Part shown: one piece after another, positions 16,143 to 24,688 of the stretch
How positions within the stretch are numbered: the first letter of the stretch is position 1
Layout of the letters: the number at the start of each line of letters is the position of its first letter
NCBI GenBank assembly: GCA_963728075.1
Contig: CAVSIP010000001.1
Location: 124,001-188,000 of the forward strand
Reading direction: 5' to 3'
Length of the DNA: 64,000 nt
Source: CAVSIP01 sp963728075
GTDB taxonomy: Bacteria; Actinomycetota; Actinomycetes; JAFAQI01; DASSKL01
The notes under the pieces: generated by a model
Database searches by the model: none
What the model saw: the letters and a program-made list of their open reading frames with translations, nothing else
Told to the model about the DNA's origin: nothing
Made by a program: the position numbers and the translations under genes

Positions 16143-17383
16143 CCGGTCGACCAGCGCACCGCTGCCGCGTCGGCCAGCGAGAACTCCGGGACCCGCTCCA
16201 TCCAGACCTCCAGCGCCACCCGCAGCTCCATGCGCGCAAGGTGCGAGCCGACGCAGCGGTGGATGCCGAGGCCGAAGGCCGAGTGCTTGTTCTCCGCCCG
16301 GTCGATGACGACCTCGTCCGCGCGGTCGAACCGGGCGGGGTCGTGGTTGGCGGACGGGAAGGACAGCAGCACCCAGTCGTCGGCCTTCATGTCGACGCCG
16401 TGCCAGTGCATGTCGTCCTTCACGAGCCTGGCCATGGTGACCGGGCCGTAAGCGCGGAGGAACTCCTCCATCGCGGTCGGGACCAGCTCCGGCTCCGCGG
16501 CCAACCGCTTGCGGTCCGCCGGGTTGTTCGCGAGGTGCCACAGCGACGCACCGATCGCGCTCCACGTCGTGTCGATGCCCGCGATGAGCAGCAGGATCAT
16601 GGTGCCGGCGACGTGGAAGGGTGACAGCTTTTCGCCGTACAGCTCCGCGTTGATCAGGTAGCTGGTGAGGTCCTCGCGCGGGTTGGCGAGGTGGTCGTGG
16701 ATCTGGGCCAGGATGTACTCGCCGAGCTTCTGGCCCCGCTCGATCTGCTCCTCCTGGGAGGCGTTGATGCCCTCCAGGGCGTTCTCGACGAACTCGCGGA
16801 ACTGCGCGCCGTCCTCGGGCGGGAAGCCGAGCATGTCCGCGATCACCCGCATCGGGATGTGCTGCGCGTAGTCGTGTGCGGCGTCGACGACGTCCTTGCC
16901 CTCGAGCTGGTCGATGAGGCTGTGGCAGAACGCGCGGGTCCCCGGCTCGAGCTTGGAGATCTGGGTCTTGGTGAAGGCCGGCAGCAGCAGCTTGCGGGCG
17001 TCGTGGTGGAACGGCGGGTCGGAGGAGATGGGCGGCACACCACCGATCGGTGCGATCTCCTTCGGCGGTCGTACGTTGCCCACCACGATCGCGCGGGAGG
17101 AGAAGTGCTCGGTGTCGTACGCGATCTCCGCGACGTCCTCCCACTTCGTCGGCAGCCAGCCGCCGCCGAACCGGTCGGTGTGCGCGATCGGGCAGCGCCC
17201 GCGCAGGTCGTCGAGGATGCGGTACATGTCCTGCGCCCACTCCTCCTCCAGGTGCGACCAGTCGGTCGTCCAGTCGGAGACGGGGCCGGTGATGATCTCG
17301 TTGAAGATCTCCTTGCCCGCGAGCGGGTCCTCCATCTCGTCGAAGGACTTCGCGAACCGTTCGTCCACGCTCATGTCACGCAC
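16100..17383 (-). CDS. Cytochrome P450
   Basis: About 427 residues. The haem-binding loop is FGLGIHRCVG (Cys about 377), the I-helix oxygen-activation motif is AGIDTTW, and the K-helix ExxR is in EEFLRAYG. The monooxygenase therefore looks intact; it is soluble with no membrane anchor. GTG at 17383 or ATG at 17374 (MSVDERF) could be the start. No ferredoxin or ferredoxin reductase gene is adjacent, so electrons must come from elsewhere. It lies 71 bp downstream of the pentapeptide-repeat gene on the same strand. The substrate is unknown. Confidence 0.93.
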   Translation of the reverse strand: MRDMSVDERFAKSFDEMEDPLAGKEIFNEIITGPVSDWTTDWSHLEEEWAQDMYRILDDLRGRCPIAHTDRFGGGWLPTKWEDVAEIAYDTEHFSSRAIVVGNVRPPKEIAPIGGVPPISSDPPFHHDARKLLLPAFTKTQISKLEPGTRAFCHSLIDQLEGKDVVDAAHDYAQHIPMRVIADMLGFPPEDGAQFREFVENALEGINASQEEQIERGQKLGEYILAQIHDHLANPREDLTSYLINAELYGEKLSPFHVAGTMILLLIAGIDTTWSAIGASLWHLANNPADRKRLAAEPELVPTAMEEFLRAYGPVTMARLVKDDMHWHGVDMKADDWVLLSFPSANHDPARFDRADEVVIDRAENKHSAFGLGIHRCVGSHLARMELRVALEVWMERVPEFSLADAAAVRWSTGQVRGPRTLPLRIG

Positions 17384-17454
17384 CCTTGCCCGGTCGACCC
17401 ACGCTTGCTGAGGCCAGTCTCAACCACGAGTGCCGTCGTTGTCTGCCGGGGTGG

Positions 17455-18123
17455 TCAGTCGTCCTCCGCATCGGCGACCCGGATGCCGAGATGGTCCGCA
17501 ATTGCGGGGGCGAGCTGGAGCAGCTGGGAGTGGGTGACGAGCGCTCCGCTGAGGCCTTCCACACCGGCCAGGACGCCGATCGCCGCGCCGCGCAGGTCCA
17601 CGTCGTCGAGGGTGCAGCCGCTGACGTCCAGACGGTCGATCTCGCACCGCTCGAAGCGCACCTGGGACAGCTCCGCGCCGCCGAGGTCGAGCTCCCCGAT
17701 GTGGCCGCCCACCCACTGCACCTGCGAGACGGCGGCGCCCCTGAGGTTCACGAAGTCGGTGCGGGCATGGTCGAACGTGACGCGGGACAGGTGGCTGCCG
17801 GCGGCGACCAGCGCGCCGATCCGGCTGTCGGTCACGACGACGTTCGTCCAGGTGGCGTTGCTGGCATCCAGCGAGGCGGCCTGCAGGTCGGCGAGCACGC
17901 ATGTGGTCAGGCGGCTCCTGACCAGCCGGCCCGTGCCGACGGTGCAGGCGGTGAAGGCGCAGTCGAGGAACGAGGCACCGCTGGCCTCCAGGTCGTCGAG
18001 GTCGACGCCGTCGAAGCTCAGCCCGTCGTGCAGGTCGTCGCGCTGGACGTCCTCCGCGCTGCCGGGGTCGGTGGCGGACGGCACGACCGCCCGGATCGCT
18101 GCCCAGTCCACGGTACGTGCCAC
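17455..18123 (-). CDS. Pentapeptide-repeat protein
   Basis: 222 residues from GTG 18123 (VARTVDWAAI). From about residue 40 to 200 the sequence follows the A(D/N)LxX-like five-residue periodicity of a right-handed quadrilateral beta helix (DGVDLDDLEASGASFLDCAF, SRVTFDHARTDFVNLRGAA, SQVRFERCEIDRLDVSGC). Some pentapeptide proteins mimic DNA and protect gyrase (Qnr, MfpA); others have no known role, and nothing here decides between these. It precedes the P450 gene and is divergent from a methyltransferase gene. Confidence 0.85.
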   Translation of the reverse strand: MARTVDWAAIRAVVPSATDPGSAEDVQRDDLHDGLSFDGVDLDDLEASGASFLDCAFTACTVGTGRLVRSRLTTCVLADLQAASLDASNATWTNVVVTDSRIGALVAAGSHLSRVTFDHARTDFVNLRGAAVSQVQWVGGHIGELDLGGAELSQVRFERCEIDRLDVSGCTLDDVDLRGAAIGVLAGVEGLSGALVTHSQLLQLAPAIADHLGIRVADAEDD

Positions 18124-18256
18124 GCCGCCATGGTGGCGCACGCGTACGGGCAGTCCCGGCCGCTGCGCGCGATATCGGCTGGCGGCGCTCCGCACGACCC
18201 TGGCCGCGTGGGCGAACGCGGAGGCGGCCGAGGCGCTCGACCGCTACGGTGCCGCG

Positions 18257-18874
18257 ATGAGCGACCGGTGGAACCACAACATCCACTACCACCGCCTCGT
18301 GCTGGACGCCCTCCCGTCACCGTGCGGCCGCGTGCTGGACGTGGGCTGCGGCGCCGGGCTCCTGACGGCCGAGCTGGCCGGCCGCTGCGAGCAGGTCGTC
18401 GGCATCGACCCGCACGCCGAGAGCCTCGCGTACGCCAGGGCGGCGCTGGGCTCTGCGGGAAACGCCGAGCTGGTCGCCGGCGACGTCATGACGCATCCCT
18501 TCGCCGAACCGTTCGACGCGGTCGTCGGCATCGCGGTGCTGCACCACCTGCCCCGCGAGGCGGGCCTGCGACGGCTGGCGGAGCTGCTGCGACCCGGCGG
18601 CCGGCTGGCGCTCGTGGGCCTCGGCCGGAGCCGTTCGCTCCCCGACCTGGCGCACGATGCCGCCGGGTTCGTGGCCACCCGCGCCCTGGGACGGCGGCAC
18701 GGGGGGCAGTGGCACCACCCGTCCCCGATCGCGGACGTCCGCGAGTCGTACGGACGCGTCCGGCGGGACACCGCGCGGCTGCTGCCCGGCCGGGAGTACC
18801 GGCGGCACGTGCTGTTCCGCTACTCCGTCGTCTGGACCAAACCGGCCGCTACGCCGCCGTCAGCTGCCGCGTGA
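18257..18874 (+). CDS. Class I SAM-dependent methyltransferase
   Basis: 205 residues starting ATG at 18257 (MSDRWNHNIHYH). Motif I is VLDVGCGAGLLTAELA, followed by VVGIDPHAESL and the motif II-like FDAVVGIAVLHHLPREAG, as in UbiE/Coq5-like small methyltransferases. Arg-rich sequence follows, ending SVVWTKP. The substrate is unknown. Reading frames extending upstream through the pentapeptide gene are shadow. The 3' end overlaps the next, convergent gene by 26 bp. Confidence 0.87.
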   Translation: MSDRWNHNIHYHRLVLDALPSPCGRVLDVGCGAGLLTAELAGRCEQVVGIDPHAESLAYARAALGSAGNAELVAGDVMTHPFAEPFDAVVGIAVLHHLPREAGLRRLAELLRPGGRLALVGLGRSRSLPDLAHDAAGFVATRALGRRHGGQWHHPSPIADVRESYGRVRRDTARLLPGREYRRHVLFRYSVVWTKPAATPPSAAA

Positions 18875-19175
18875 GCATGCGTCGCCGGGCGAGGTGACGG
18901 ACGTGCGCGCCCAGCTCGGCGACGGTGGGGGTGACCAGAACGCGGCTGGCGCCGTGGGACAGCTCGGCGACCACGTCTGCCGGGGTCGGCGCCCGCTGGT
19001 GCAGCACGAGGACGGGCGCGTCGGTGCGCTCCGCCAGCTGCGTCGCCGGATCGCAGACGACGTGCACCTCGGCGCCGCCGCTGTCGACCAGCGAGAAGCC
19101 CTCACCGAGGACCGCCGTCACCGCGGCCCGGTCCAGCCGCAGGTCTCCATGGATGCGTACGCGCTGGAGCACCAT
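18849..19175 (-). CDS. Hypothetical 108-residue protein
   Basis: No family was recognised. It begins MVLQRVRIHGDLRLDRAAV and alternates predicted strands and helices (VLVLHQRAPTPADVVAELSHGASRVLVTP), which is reminiscent of a receiver-like or Rossmann-type small alpha/beta fold, but the conserved receiver aspartates are not in place. An AGGGGGGAG ribosome-binding site lies just before the ATG at 19175, which supports the gene being real. It is convergent with, and slightly overlaps, the methyltransferase. Confidence 0.65.
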   Translation of the reverse strand: MVLQRVRIHGDLRLDRAAVTAVLGEGFSLVDSGGAEVHVVCDPATQLAERTDAPVLVLHQRAPTPADVVAELSHGASRVLVTPTVAELGAHVRHLARRRMLTRQLTAA

Positions 19176-19287
19176 GCGCTCCCCCCTCCGCTCGCGGCCT
19201 GTTACTCCTAAGACGTCCCAACGGGGTGCTCGGGTTGCGGCTCCTCGATCACGATCTGGTCACGTCGTCGGCTGCCACCATGGAGGG

Positions 19288-19689
19288 ATGTGGTGGCAGC
19301 TGCTGGTCGGCGTCGTGGCGGGGCTGGTGCTGTGCTGGGTGCTGCTCGTGGCCGTGCTGGCCTGGCGACGGCCACGTGGGCTGGCTCCCCGCGAGCTCGT
19401 GCGGCTGCTTCCCGACCTGCTGCGGCTGGTGACCCGGATGGCGCGGGACAACACCTTGCCCAGGGGGGTGCGCTGGCGGCTGGCGGGGCTGGGGGCCTAC
19501 CTCGCCTTCCCCTTCGACCTCGTCCCCGACTTCATCCCGGTGCTCGGGTATGCCGACGACGCGATCGTCGTCGCGCTGGTGCTGCGTTCGGTGGTGCGCC
19601 GGGCCGGAGCCGAGGCGGTCGACCGGCACTGGCCCGGGTCGCCCGAGGGGCTTGCCGCCGTGCATGTGCTCGTGAGCCGTCCGGGATAA
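19288..19689 (+). CDS. YkvA-like (DUF1232) membrane protein
   Basis: 133 residues. A single N-terminal membrane segment (LLVGVVAGLVLCWVLLVAVLA) is followed by the DUF1232 core (YLAFPFDLVPDFIPVLGYADD), whose FPxDLxPDFIPxxGxxDD motif is diagnostic. The function of the family is unknown. It is the first gene of a two-gene unit, with 7 bp to the next start. The GGAGGG immediately abutting ATG 19288 is unusually close, so the exact start is slightly uncertain. Confidence 0.85.
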   Translation: MWWQLLVGVVAGLVLCWVLLVAVLAWRRPRGLAPRELVRLLPDLLRLVTRMARDNTLPRGVRWRLAGLGAYLAFPFDLVPDFIPVLGYADDAIVVALVLRSVVRRAGAEAVDRHWPGSPEGLAAVHVLVSRPG

Positions 19690-19696
19690 TCGGCGG

Positions 19697-19930
19697 GTGA
19701 CGCTCTCCCGTCGAACCGCCGGGTTCCTGCTCGCCGTCGGTGTCTGGACGTGGGCCATCTGGCCGAACTTCCTGCGCAACATCGCGAAGGACGATCGCTC
19801 GTTCGACGGCGGGCGCCCGACCTCGTTCTTCCTGGTCCACCTCGTGCTCGTGGTGGTGTCGCTGGCGATCGGCACGGCCGTGGGCGCCATCGGCTGGCGT
19901 GGGTGGCGCAGCGCCGCCCGCCGCACCTAG
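19697..19930 (+). CDS. SCO4848-family small membrane protein
   Basis: 77 residues with two membrane segments (about 5-25 and 45-68) and the conserved WAIWPNFLRNIAKDDRSF loop between them. This matches the actinobacterial SCO4848 family of unknown function. GTG start 7 bp after the YkvA-like gene. It is convergent with the next gene, with 8 bp between the two stop codons. Confidence 0.82.
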   Translation: MTLSRRTAGFLLAVGVWTWAIWPNFLRNIAKDDRSFDGGRPTSFFLVHLVLVVVSLAIGTAVGAIGWRGWRSAARRT

Positions 19931-19938
19931 CCGAGCGG

Positions 19939-20274
19939 TCACAGACCTCCGACCGGCGCGACCGGCAGCCCGGTGCGGTGGCAGACCCAGAACGGGTCCG
20001 GGCCCAGGTCCGGTTCGACGAACAGCGCGTGGTCGCGGTGCTCCGGGCACAGTGGCCAGTCCGGGTGCACGGTCTCGTGGACGCTCTCCTGGACGTCCTG
20101 CGCGACGAGGCCCGGGACGTTGTCTGCGCCGTCCGGCCACGCCTCGACCCACCAGCGGCGGCCCTCGACCGCCTCGCCGAGGGCCTCCTCCGTGGCCGGC
20201 GACCAGCAGCCGGTGCGCTCCAGGTCCTGCCGCACGCGGGCTCCCGCGTGTGCGAGCACCTCCTCGACGACCAT
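19939..20274 (-). CDS. Hypothetical Cys/His-containing protein
   Basis: 111 residues from ATG 20274. The C-terminal part has WPLCPEHRDH followed by FWVCHRTG, a C-x2-H ... C-H arrangement that could bind zinc; the rest is acidic and Trp-rich. No named family is recognised. The same frame is open far upstream through the GH13 gene, but that is antisense shadow. It is divergent from the GH13 gene, with 27 bp between starts. Confidence 0.7.
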   Translation of the reverse strand: MVVEEVLAHAGARVRQDLERTGCWSPATEEALGEAVEGRRWWVEAWPDGADNVPGLVAQDVQESVHETVHPDWPLCPEHRDHALFVEPDLGPDPFWVCHRTGLPVAPVGGL

Positions 20275-20301
20275 CCGTCGAGGGTACGAAAAGGTGGGCG
20301 G

Positions 20302-21654
20302 ATGCCTGGCTGGACCCGACACGCCATCTTCTACCACCTGTACCCGCTCGGCTTCCTCGGCGCGGAGTCCCGGTGCGAGCCGGCGGCCGCGGTGCAGCAC
20401 CGGCTGCCCCGCCTGGGCGACTGGCTCGACTACGTGGTCCGCCTCGGCGCGAACGGGCTGCTGCTGGGCCCGGTCTTCCGTTCCAGCACGCACGGCTACG
20501 ACACCGTCGACTACCGCAGCGTCGACCCGCGGCTCGGCGACGAGGACGACCTCCGCGCGCTCGTCGATGCTTGCCGTGCCCGTGGCGTACGCGTGGTCCT
20601 CGACGGCGTGTTCCACCACGTGGGACGGGACCACCCCGCGTTCCAGGACGTGCTCGCTCGGCGCGAGGCGTCGCCGTACGCGTCGTGGTTCCACGTGCGC
20701 TTCGACCCGAGCGCCCCGGACGGGGTGGACTACGACACTTTCGAGGGCCACCGGCAGCTCGTCCGGCTCAACCACGACGACCCGGCGGTCCTCGACGAGG
20801 TGACGGCCGTGTGCCGGTACTGGCTCGACCGCGGCGTCGACGGGTTCCGGCTGGACGCGGCGTACGCGGTGCCGCGCTCGTTCTGGCGAGCGCTCACCGG
20901 CCGGCTGCGTGAGAGCCACCCGGACGCCTTCCTCTTCGGCGAGGTCCTGCACGGGGACTACGCCGGGTTCGTCGCGGAGACCGGCGTGGACACCGTGACG
21001 CAGTACGAGCTCTGGAAGGCGATGTGGAGCGCGGTCCACGACCGCAACTTCTACGAGCTGAGCTGGACACTGCAGCGCCACGGGGAGCTGCTGCCGCAGT
21101 TCCGCCCGCTGACGTTCGCGGGCAACCACGACGTCACGCGGCTGGCGACGGCCGTCGGCGACGACCGCCACGTGGCGCACGTCCTCGCCGTGCTGTTCAC
21201 CGTCCCGGGCACCCCGTGCGTGTACGCCGGTGACGAGCTGGGCCTGCACGGGGTCAAGGAGCACCGGGAGGGCGGGGACGAGGCGGTGCGCCCCGCGTTC
21301 CCCGCGCGCCCGGAGGAGCTGGGCGAGGACGGCTGGCCGGTGTACCGGCTGCACCAGGAGCTCATCGCGCTGCGCCGCCGCCAGGCCTGGTTGGCCGACG
21401 GTCGCGTCGTCGTCGGTCAGGTGACAAACCCTGCGCTGTCGTACGCCGTCGAGGGGCCGGACGCGGCCGTGGCCGTCGCGCTCAACATCGGGGACGAGCC
21501 CGCGGCGCTGACGCTGCCGCTCGACCCCGCCGCCTGGCAGCCGCCCGCGTGGCAGGCCGGTGCCGATGCCGTGGCCGAGGCGACGGGGGAGGGTTACCGG
21601 TACGCGGCGGTGCCGCCCCATGGCTGGACGATCGGCGTCGCTTCCCGCCGGTGA
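20302..21654 (+). CDS. GH13 alpha-amylase-family glycosidase
   Basis: 450 residues, ATG 20302. Conserved GH13 regions are in order: DGVFHHVG (region I), GFRLDAAYA with nucleophile Asp185 (region II), FLFGEVLHG with acid Glu214 (region III) and FAGNHDVTR with Asp277 (region IV). There is no signal peptide, so it acts in the cytoplasm. Size and sequence suit a compact alpha-glucosidase, cyclomaltodextrinase or maltogenic type, probably in storage-glucan or maltodextrin turnover. No glycogen genes are nearby. Confidence 0.9.
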   Translation: MPGWTRHAIFYHLYPLGFLGAESRCEPAAAVQHRLPRLGDWLDYVVRLGANGLLLGPVFRSSTHGYDTVDYRSVDPRLGDEDDLRALVDACRARGVRVVLDGVFHHVGRDHPAFQDVLARREASPYASWFHVRFDPSAPDGVDYDTFEGHRQLVRLNHDDPAVLDEVTAVCRYWLDRGVDGFRLDAAYAVPRSFWRALTGRLRESHPDAFLFGEVLHGDYAGFVAETGVDTVTQYELWKAMWSAVHDRNFYELSWTLQRHGELLPQFRPLTFAGNHDVTRLATAVGDDRHVAHVLAVLFTVPGTPCVYAGDELGLHGVKEHREGGDEAVRPAFPARPEELGEDGWPVYRLHQELIALRRRQAWLADGRVVVGQVTNPALSYAVEGPDAAVAVALNIGDEPAALTLPLDPAAWQPPAWQAGADAVAEATGEGYRYAAVPPHGWTIGVASRR

Positions 21655-21705
21655 AGTTCGTGTTCGAAATGTAATCGTCGGCCGGGTTTACTACTCTTTG
21701 GTGTT

Positions 21706-23082
21706 GTGCACCACGGTGGCGTGTCGGGGGGTCGCGGCACTGCCGACCGATCCGCGCTCGTCGCCCTTCTCGTCGGCGTCGAGCTGGTGGTGCTGCTCGT
21801 CTTCGCGGCCGGCCGGATCGGGGGGCTGCTGTCCGGCAACGAAGAGTCCTGGCTGGCCGTCATCGGTCTCGTCTGCGCACCGGCGGCGGCGTGGGCGGTG
21901 CGTGCCGGCCTCATCGCCTACCGCGTGGTGGCGTCCTCGGCCGAGGTCAACGGCAGGCGGCTGCTCGGCGCCTCCGCGACGGGCAGCGAGCTGGTCTGGG
22001 AGATGGCGCCGGACGGGACCTTGACCTACCTCGGTGACCAGTGCAGGGCCCTGTTCGGGCGGGAGCCGGAGGACCTCGTCGGCCAGCCGGTGTTCGCGTT
22101 GCTGCCACCCGCCGAGGGGGAGCGGGCCCGGCGGCTGCTCACCGAGTCGATCACCCATGGCATCGGGTGGCACAAGGAGACCTTCCAGTCCGTCGCCGCG
22201 AACGGCACGCTGCACTGGATCGAGACCAGCGGCGTCGCGCACGTGGACGATCGCGGCCACGTGGTGGGGTTCACCGCCACGACCCGGCCGTTGGCGCCGC
22301 ACGAGGTCGGCCAGCTGCGTGCCTCCGAGGCTCGTGAACGGGTGGAGCGGGTGCTCGCGGAGCGATCGCTCGCCACGGTCTTCCAGCCGATCGTGGACCT
22401 GGCGACGGGCCGTACCGTCGGGTTCGAGGCGCTCTCCCGGTTCGCCGACGAGCCGGCGCGGTCCCCGGCGGAGTGGTTCTCCGACGCCGAGCTCGTCGGG
22501 CGGCTCGTCGAGCTCGACCTGCTCGCCCTGCAGACCGCGCTGCACGCGGCGGCCCGGCACCTGCCCGCTGACACCTACGTCTCCCTGAACGTCGCCCCCA
22601 GCACCGTGGTGAGCCAGGGGCTCGTGGCGACCCTGGACGCCTCACCGCTGGACCCCGGTCGGATCCTGCTCGAGATCACCGAGCACGTGTCGGTGCCCGA
22701 CTACGCCCGGCTGACCCGGGCTGTTTCGGCCGTACGGAACCGTGGCGTGCGCATCGCCGTCGATGACGCGGGCGCCGGCTACGCCTCGTTCCGGCACATC
22801 CTCAGACTCAAGCCCGACTGCATCAAGCTCGACCAGGACCTCGTCCGCGGCATCGACCGCGATCCCGCACGCCGGGCTTTCGCGGGTGCCGTCGTCCTGT
22901 TCGCGCTCGAGGTCGGGGCCACGGTGGTGGGGGAGGGCATCGAGACGGTCGAGGAGCTGCGTACGGCGGTCACGCTCGGGTTCGACGGGGTCCAGGGGTT
23001 CTACCTGGGCCGGCCGACCGCGTCCCCGGTGCTCGTGCAGGCGGACATCGCCGCAAGCCTCCAGGGACGGGAGGTCGGGTAG
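21706..23082 (+). CDS. Membrane PAS-EAL protein (cyclic-di-GMP phosphodiesterase type)
   Basis: About 458 residues. Two N-terminal membrane segments (about 17-35 and 48-72) are followed by a PAS domain (about 90-200; LVWEMAPDGTLTYLG) and an EAL domain (about 215-455). EAL hallmarks are VGFEALSRF (EAL motif), YVSLNVAP, LLEITEH, IAVDDAGAGYAS with the DD pair, KLDQDLVRG, GEGIET and GVQGFYLGRP. The catalytic residues look complete, so hydrolysis of c-di-GMP is expected, with PAS sensing an unknown signal. There is no GGDEF domain. The GTG at 21706 follows a short AT-rich region that may hold the promoter. Confidence 0.9.
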   Translation: MHHGGVSGGRGTADRSALVALLVGVELVVLLVFAAGRIGGLLSGNEESWLAVIGLVCAPAAAWAVRAGLIAYRVVASSAEVNGRRLLGASATGSELVWEMAPDGTLTYLGDQCRALFGREPEDLVGQPVFALLPPAEGERARRLLTESITHGIGWHKETFQSVAANGTLHWIETSGVAHVDDRGHVVGFTATTRPLAPHEVGQLRASEARERVERVLAERSLATVFQPIVDLATGRTVGFEALSRFADEPARSPAEWFSDAELVGRLVELDLLALQTALHAAARHLPADTYVSLNVAPSTVVSQGLVATLDASPLDPGRILLEITEHVSVPDYARLTRAVSAVRNRGVRIAVDDAGAGYASFRHILRLKPDCIKLDQDLVRGIDRDPARRAFAGAVVLFALEVGATVVGEGIETVEELRTAVTLGFDGVQGFYLGRPTASPVLVQADIAASLQGREVG

Positions 23083-23095
23083 CCCGCCGGCGCGG

Positions 23096-23956
23096 TCACC
23101 GGTCCGTGCGGATGAGCACCTCCTGGGCCATCGAGGCGACCAGCACACCCGCTTCGGTGTGCAGCGTCCCGACGACGAGCCCCCGCGCACCGGCGTTCGA
23201 CAGGGGGCGCATGTCGAACAGCAGCCAGTCGTCGGCGCGGACCCGACGGTGGAACCACATCGCGTGGTCCAGGCTCGCGCCCATCCCGCGCCGCTCGAAG
23301 TGGCCCAGCACGCGCCGGGAGGCGCCGACCGCTCCCATGTCGGAGACGTACGTCAGCACCGCCGCGTGCACCGGCGGGTCGTCGGGCAGCCGGCCGCGCG
23401 TGCGGATCCACACCCGCCGGCTCGAACCCCCGTCGGCGCGCCACTCCGGTGAGACGTCGAACCGCTCGAACGGCGCCATGTTGTCCCAGCCGGGCTCGTG
23501 CGCGTGCCCCGACCGTGCCAGCTCGTCGGGGTGCGGCACCCCGGTCGGTGCCGGCACCTGGTACTCGCCGCCCGGCTCGTCGGTGTGGAAGGACGCCGAC
23601 AGCGCGAAGATCGCCTCCCCCTCCTGTACCGCCACGACGTTGCGGGTGGTGAACGAGCGACCGTCCCGGATGCGGTCGACCTGCAGGATCGTGTGGGCGC
23701 CGGGCCGGCCCGGGCGCAGGAAGTAGCCATGCAGCGAGTGCGGGTGGTGGTCGGCCTCGACCGTGTGCGCCGCGGCGCGCAGCGCGTGCGCCGCGACCTG
23801 TCCACCGAAGAGCCGGCCATGGGTGCGGTACGGCGGGTTGTACGCGCGGAACAGGTCGCGGTCGAGCCGTTCGAGCTCGAGCACCTGCAGCAACCGGTCG
23901 ACGGAGGGCGGGAGGTCGCCGGGCTCGTCGTCGGAGGGGTCAGGGCAGGACATCAC
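23096..23956 (-). CDS. tesB: Acyl-CoA thioesterase II (TesB-like)
   Basis: 286 residues with a tandem double hot-dog fold. N-terminal hot dog: RTHGRLFGGQVAAHALRAA and LHGYFLRPG; C-terminal: LDHAMWFHR and LLFDMRPLSNAGARGLVVG, the region of the active-site Asp/Thr/Gln. It hydrolyses fatty acyl-CoAs to free acids and CoA. Its GTG (23954-23956) or ATG (23951-23953) start overlaps the stop of the upstream tetR gene, so the two are translationally coupled. Confidence 0.92.
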   Translation of the reverse strand: MMSCPDPSDDEPGDLPPSVDRLLQVLELERLDRDLFRAYNPPYRTHGRLFGGQVAAHALRAAAHTVEADHHPHSLHGYFLRPGRPGAHTILQVDRIRDGRSFTTRNVVAVQEGEAIFALSASFHTDEPGGEYQVPAPTGVPHPDELARSGHAHEPGWDNMAPFERFDVSPEWRADGGSSRRVWIRTRGRLPDDPPVHAAVLTYVSDMGAVGASRRVLGHFERRGMGASLDHAMWFHRRVRADDWLLFDMRPLSNAGARGLVVGTLHTEAGVLVASMAQEVLIRTDR

Positions 23957-24567
23957 GCGGGTCGCAGCAGCGGCATGAGCACGTCGTCGACGATCGACAC
24001 GATGGCAGCGTCCGCGATGGGCAGGCCCCGCTGGAGCACCTCCCCGTGCAGCAGCATGGGACCCACCTCGGCGACCCGTGGCGTGACCGCGTCGGGGCGG
24101 ACCTCACCGCGTGCCGCGCCGCGCTCCAGGATCTCGGTCACCCATCGCCGCCGTGGCTCGAGGAGCCGCTCCCGTACGGCGTCCGTCAGGTCGTCGGGCA
24201 ACCCGCTGGTGGTCAGGCAGGCACGCGCCGCTGCGCCGGTCTCCGCGCTCATCGCGGCGGCGACGTGTCGCAGGAGCGCGAGCAGGTCTCCGCGCACACT
24301 GCCGGTGTCGGGGATGTCCTGAGGGGAGGGCATCAGCTGGTCGAGCGCATCCACGACGAGGTCGACCTTGGTCGGCCAGCGGCGGTAGATGCTGGCCTTG
24401 CCGGTGTGCGCGCGCTCGGCCACGTGCTCGACGGACAGCCCGGCGAAGCCGTTTCGGGCCAGCTCGGCGACGACCGCCTCCTGGATGGCCCGGCACAGTG
24501 CGTCCCCGCGCCGGCGCGGGCCGCGGCGGGGGTCACTCGAGGTGTCCCGGGTCGCGGCGGTGTGCAC
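23953..24567 (-). CDS. TetR-family repressor
   Basis: 204 residues. The N-terminal helix-turn-helix is LSVEHVAERAHTGKASIYRRWPTKVDLV (about 43-70), typical of TetR. The C-terminal ligand domain resembles the TetR_C type used by regulators of multidrug exporters. It is divergent from a DHA2-type exporter, and two matching GAACG-N4-CGTTC sites lie between them, so it probably represses both the exporter and its own operon (tetR-tesB). GTG start at 24567. Confidence 0.92.
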   Translation of the reverse strand: MHTAATRDTSSDPRRGPRRRGDALCRAIQEAVVAELARNGFAGLSVEHVAERAHTGKASIYRRWPTKVDLVVDALDQLMPSPQDIPDTGSVRGDLLALLRHVAAAMSAETGAAARACLTTSGLPDDLTDAVRERLLEPRRRWVTEILERGAARGEVRPDAVTPRVAEVGPMLLHGEVLQRGLPIADAAIVSIVDDVLMPLLRPA

Positions 24568-24581
24568 CGTCTCACCATAGA

Positions 24582-24595
24582 GAACGCTTGCGTTC
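24582..24595. promoter_or_regulatory. Probable TetR operator 1
   Basis: GAACG-CTTG-CGTTC, a perfect 5-base inverted repeat, 14 bp upstream of the tetR start. It has the same half-sites and spacing as the second site. TetR-type repressors usually bind such palindromes between divergent genes. The assignment is inferred. Confidence 0.65.
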
Positions 24596-24615
24596 CCAAC
24601 AAGGGACCCACTACG

Positions 24616-24646
24616 TTCACTAGGGAACGCACACGTTCACTATCCT
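24616..24646 (+). promoter_or_regulatory. Probable promoter of the exporter gene
   Basis: TTCACT (24616-24621) and TATCCT (24641-24646), 19 bp apart, lie 42 bp before the exporter start. Operator 2 sits between the two boxes, which would block RNA polymerase when bound. Confidence 0.45.
24625..24638. promoter_or_regulatory. Probable TetR operator 2
   Basis: GAACG-CACA-CGTTC, with the same half-sites and 4-bp spacer as the site at 24582-24595. The two sites are 43 bp apart centre to centre, about four helical turns. It overlaps the likely exporter promoter. Confidence 0.65.
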
Positions 24647-24688
24647 GGGCACAACCGCTGGTTCCCACCCGAGAGGACCACCCTCGCC

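Noticed and set aside
23953..24638. Treating the tetR promoter as a defined -35/-10 pair
   Set aside because: TTGGGA is present on the minus strand, but no -10 box with acceptable spacing was found.
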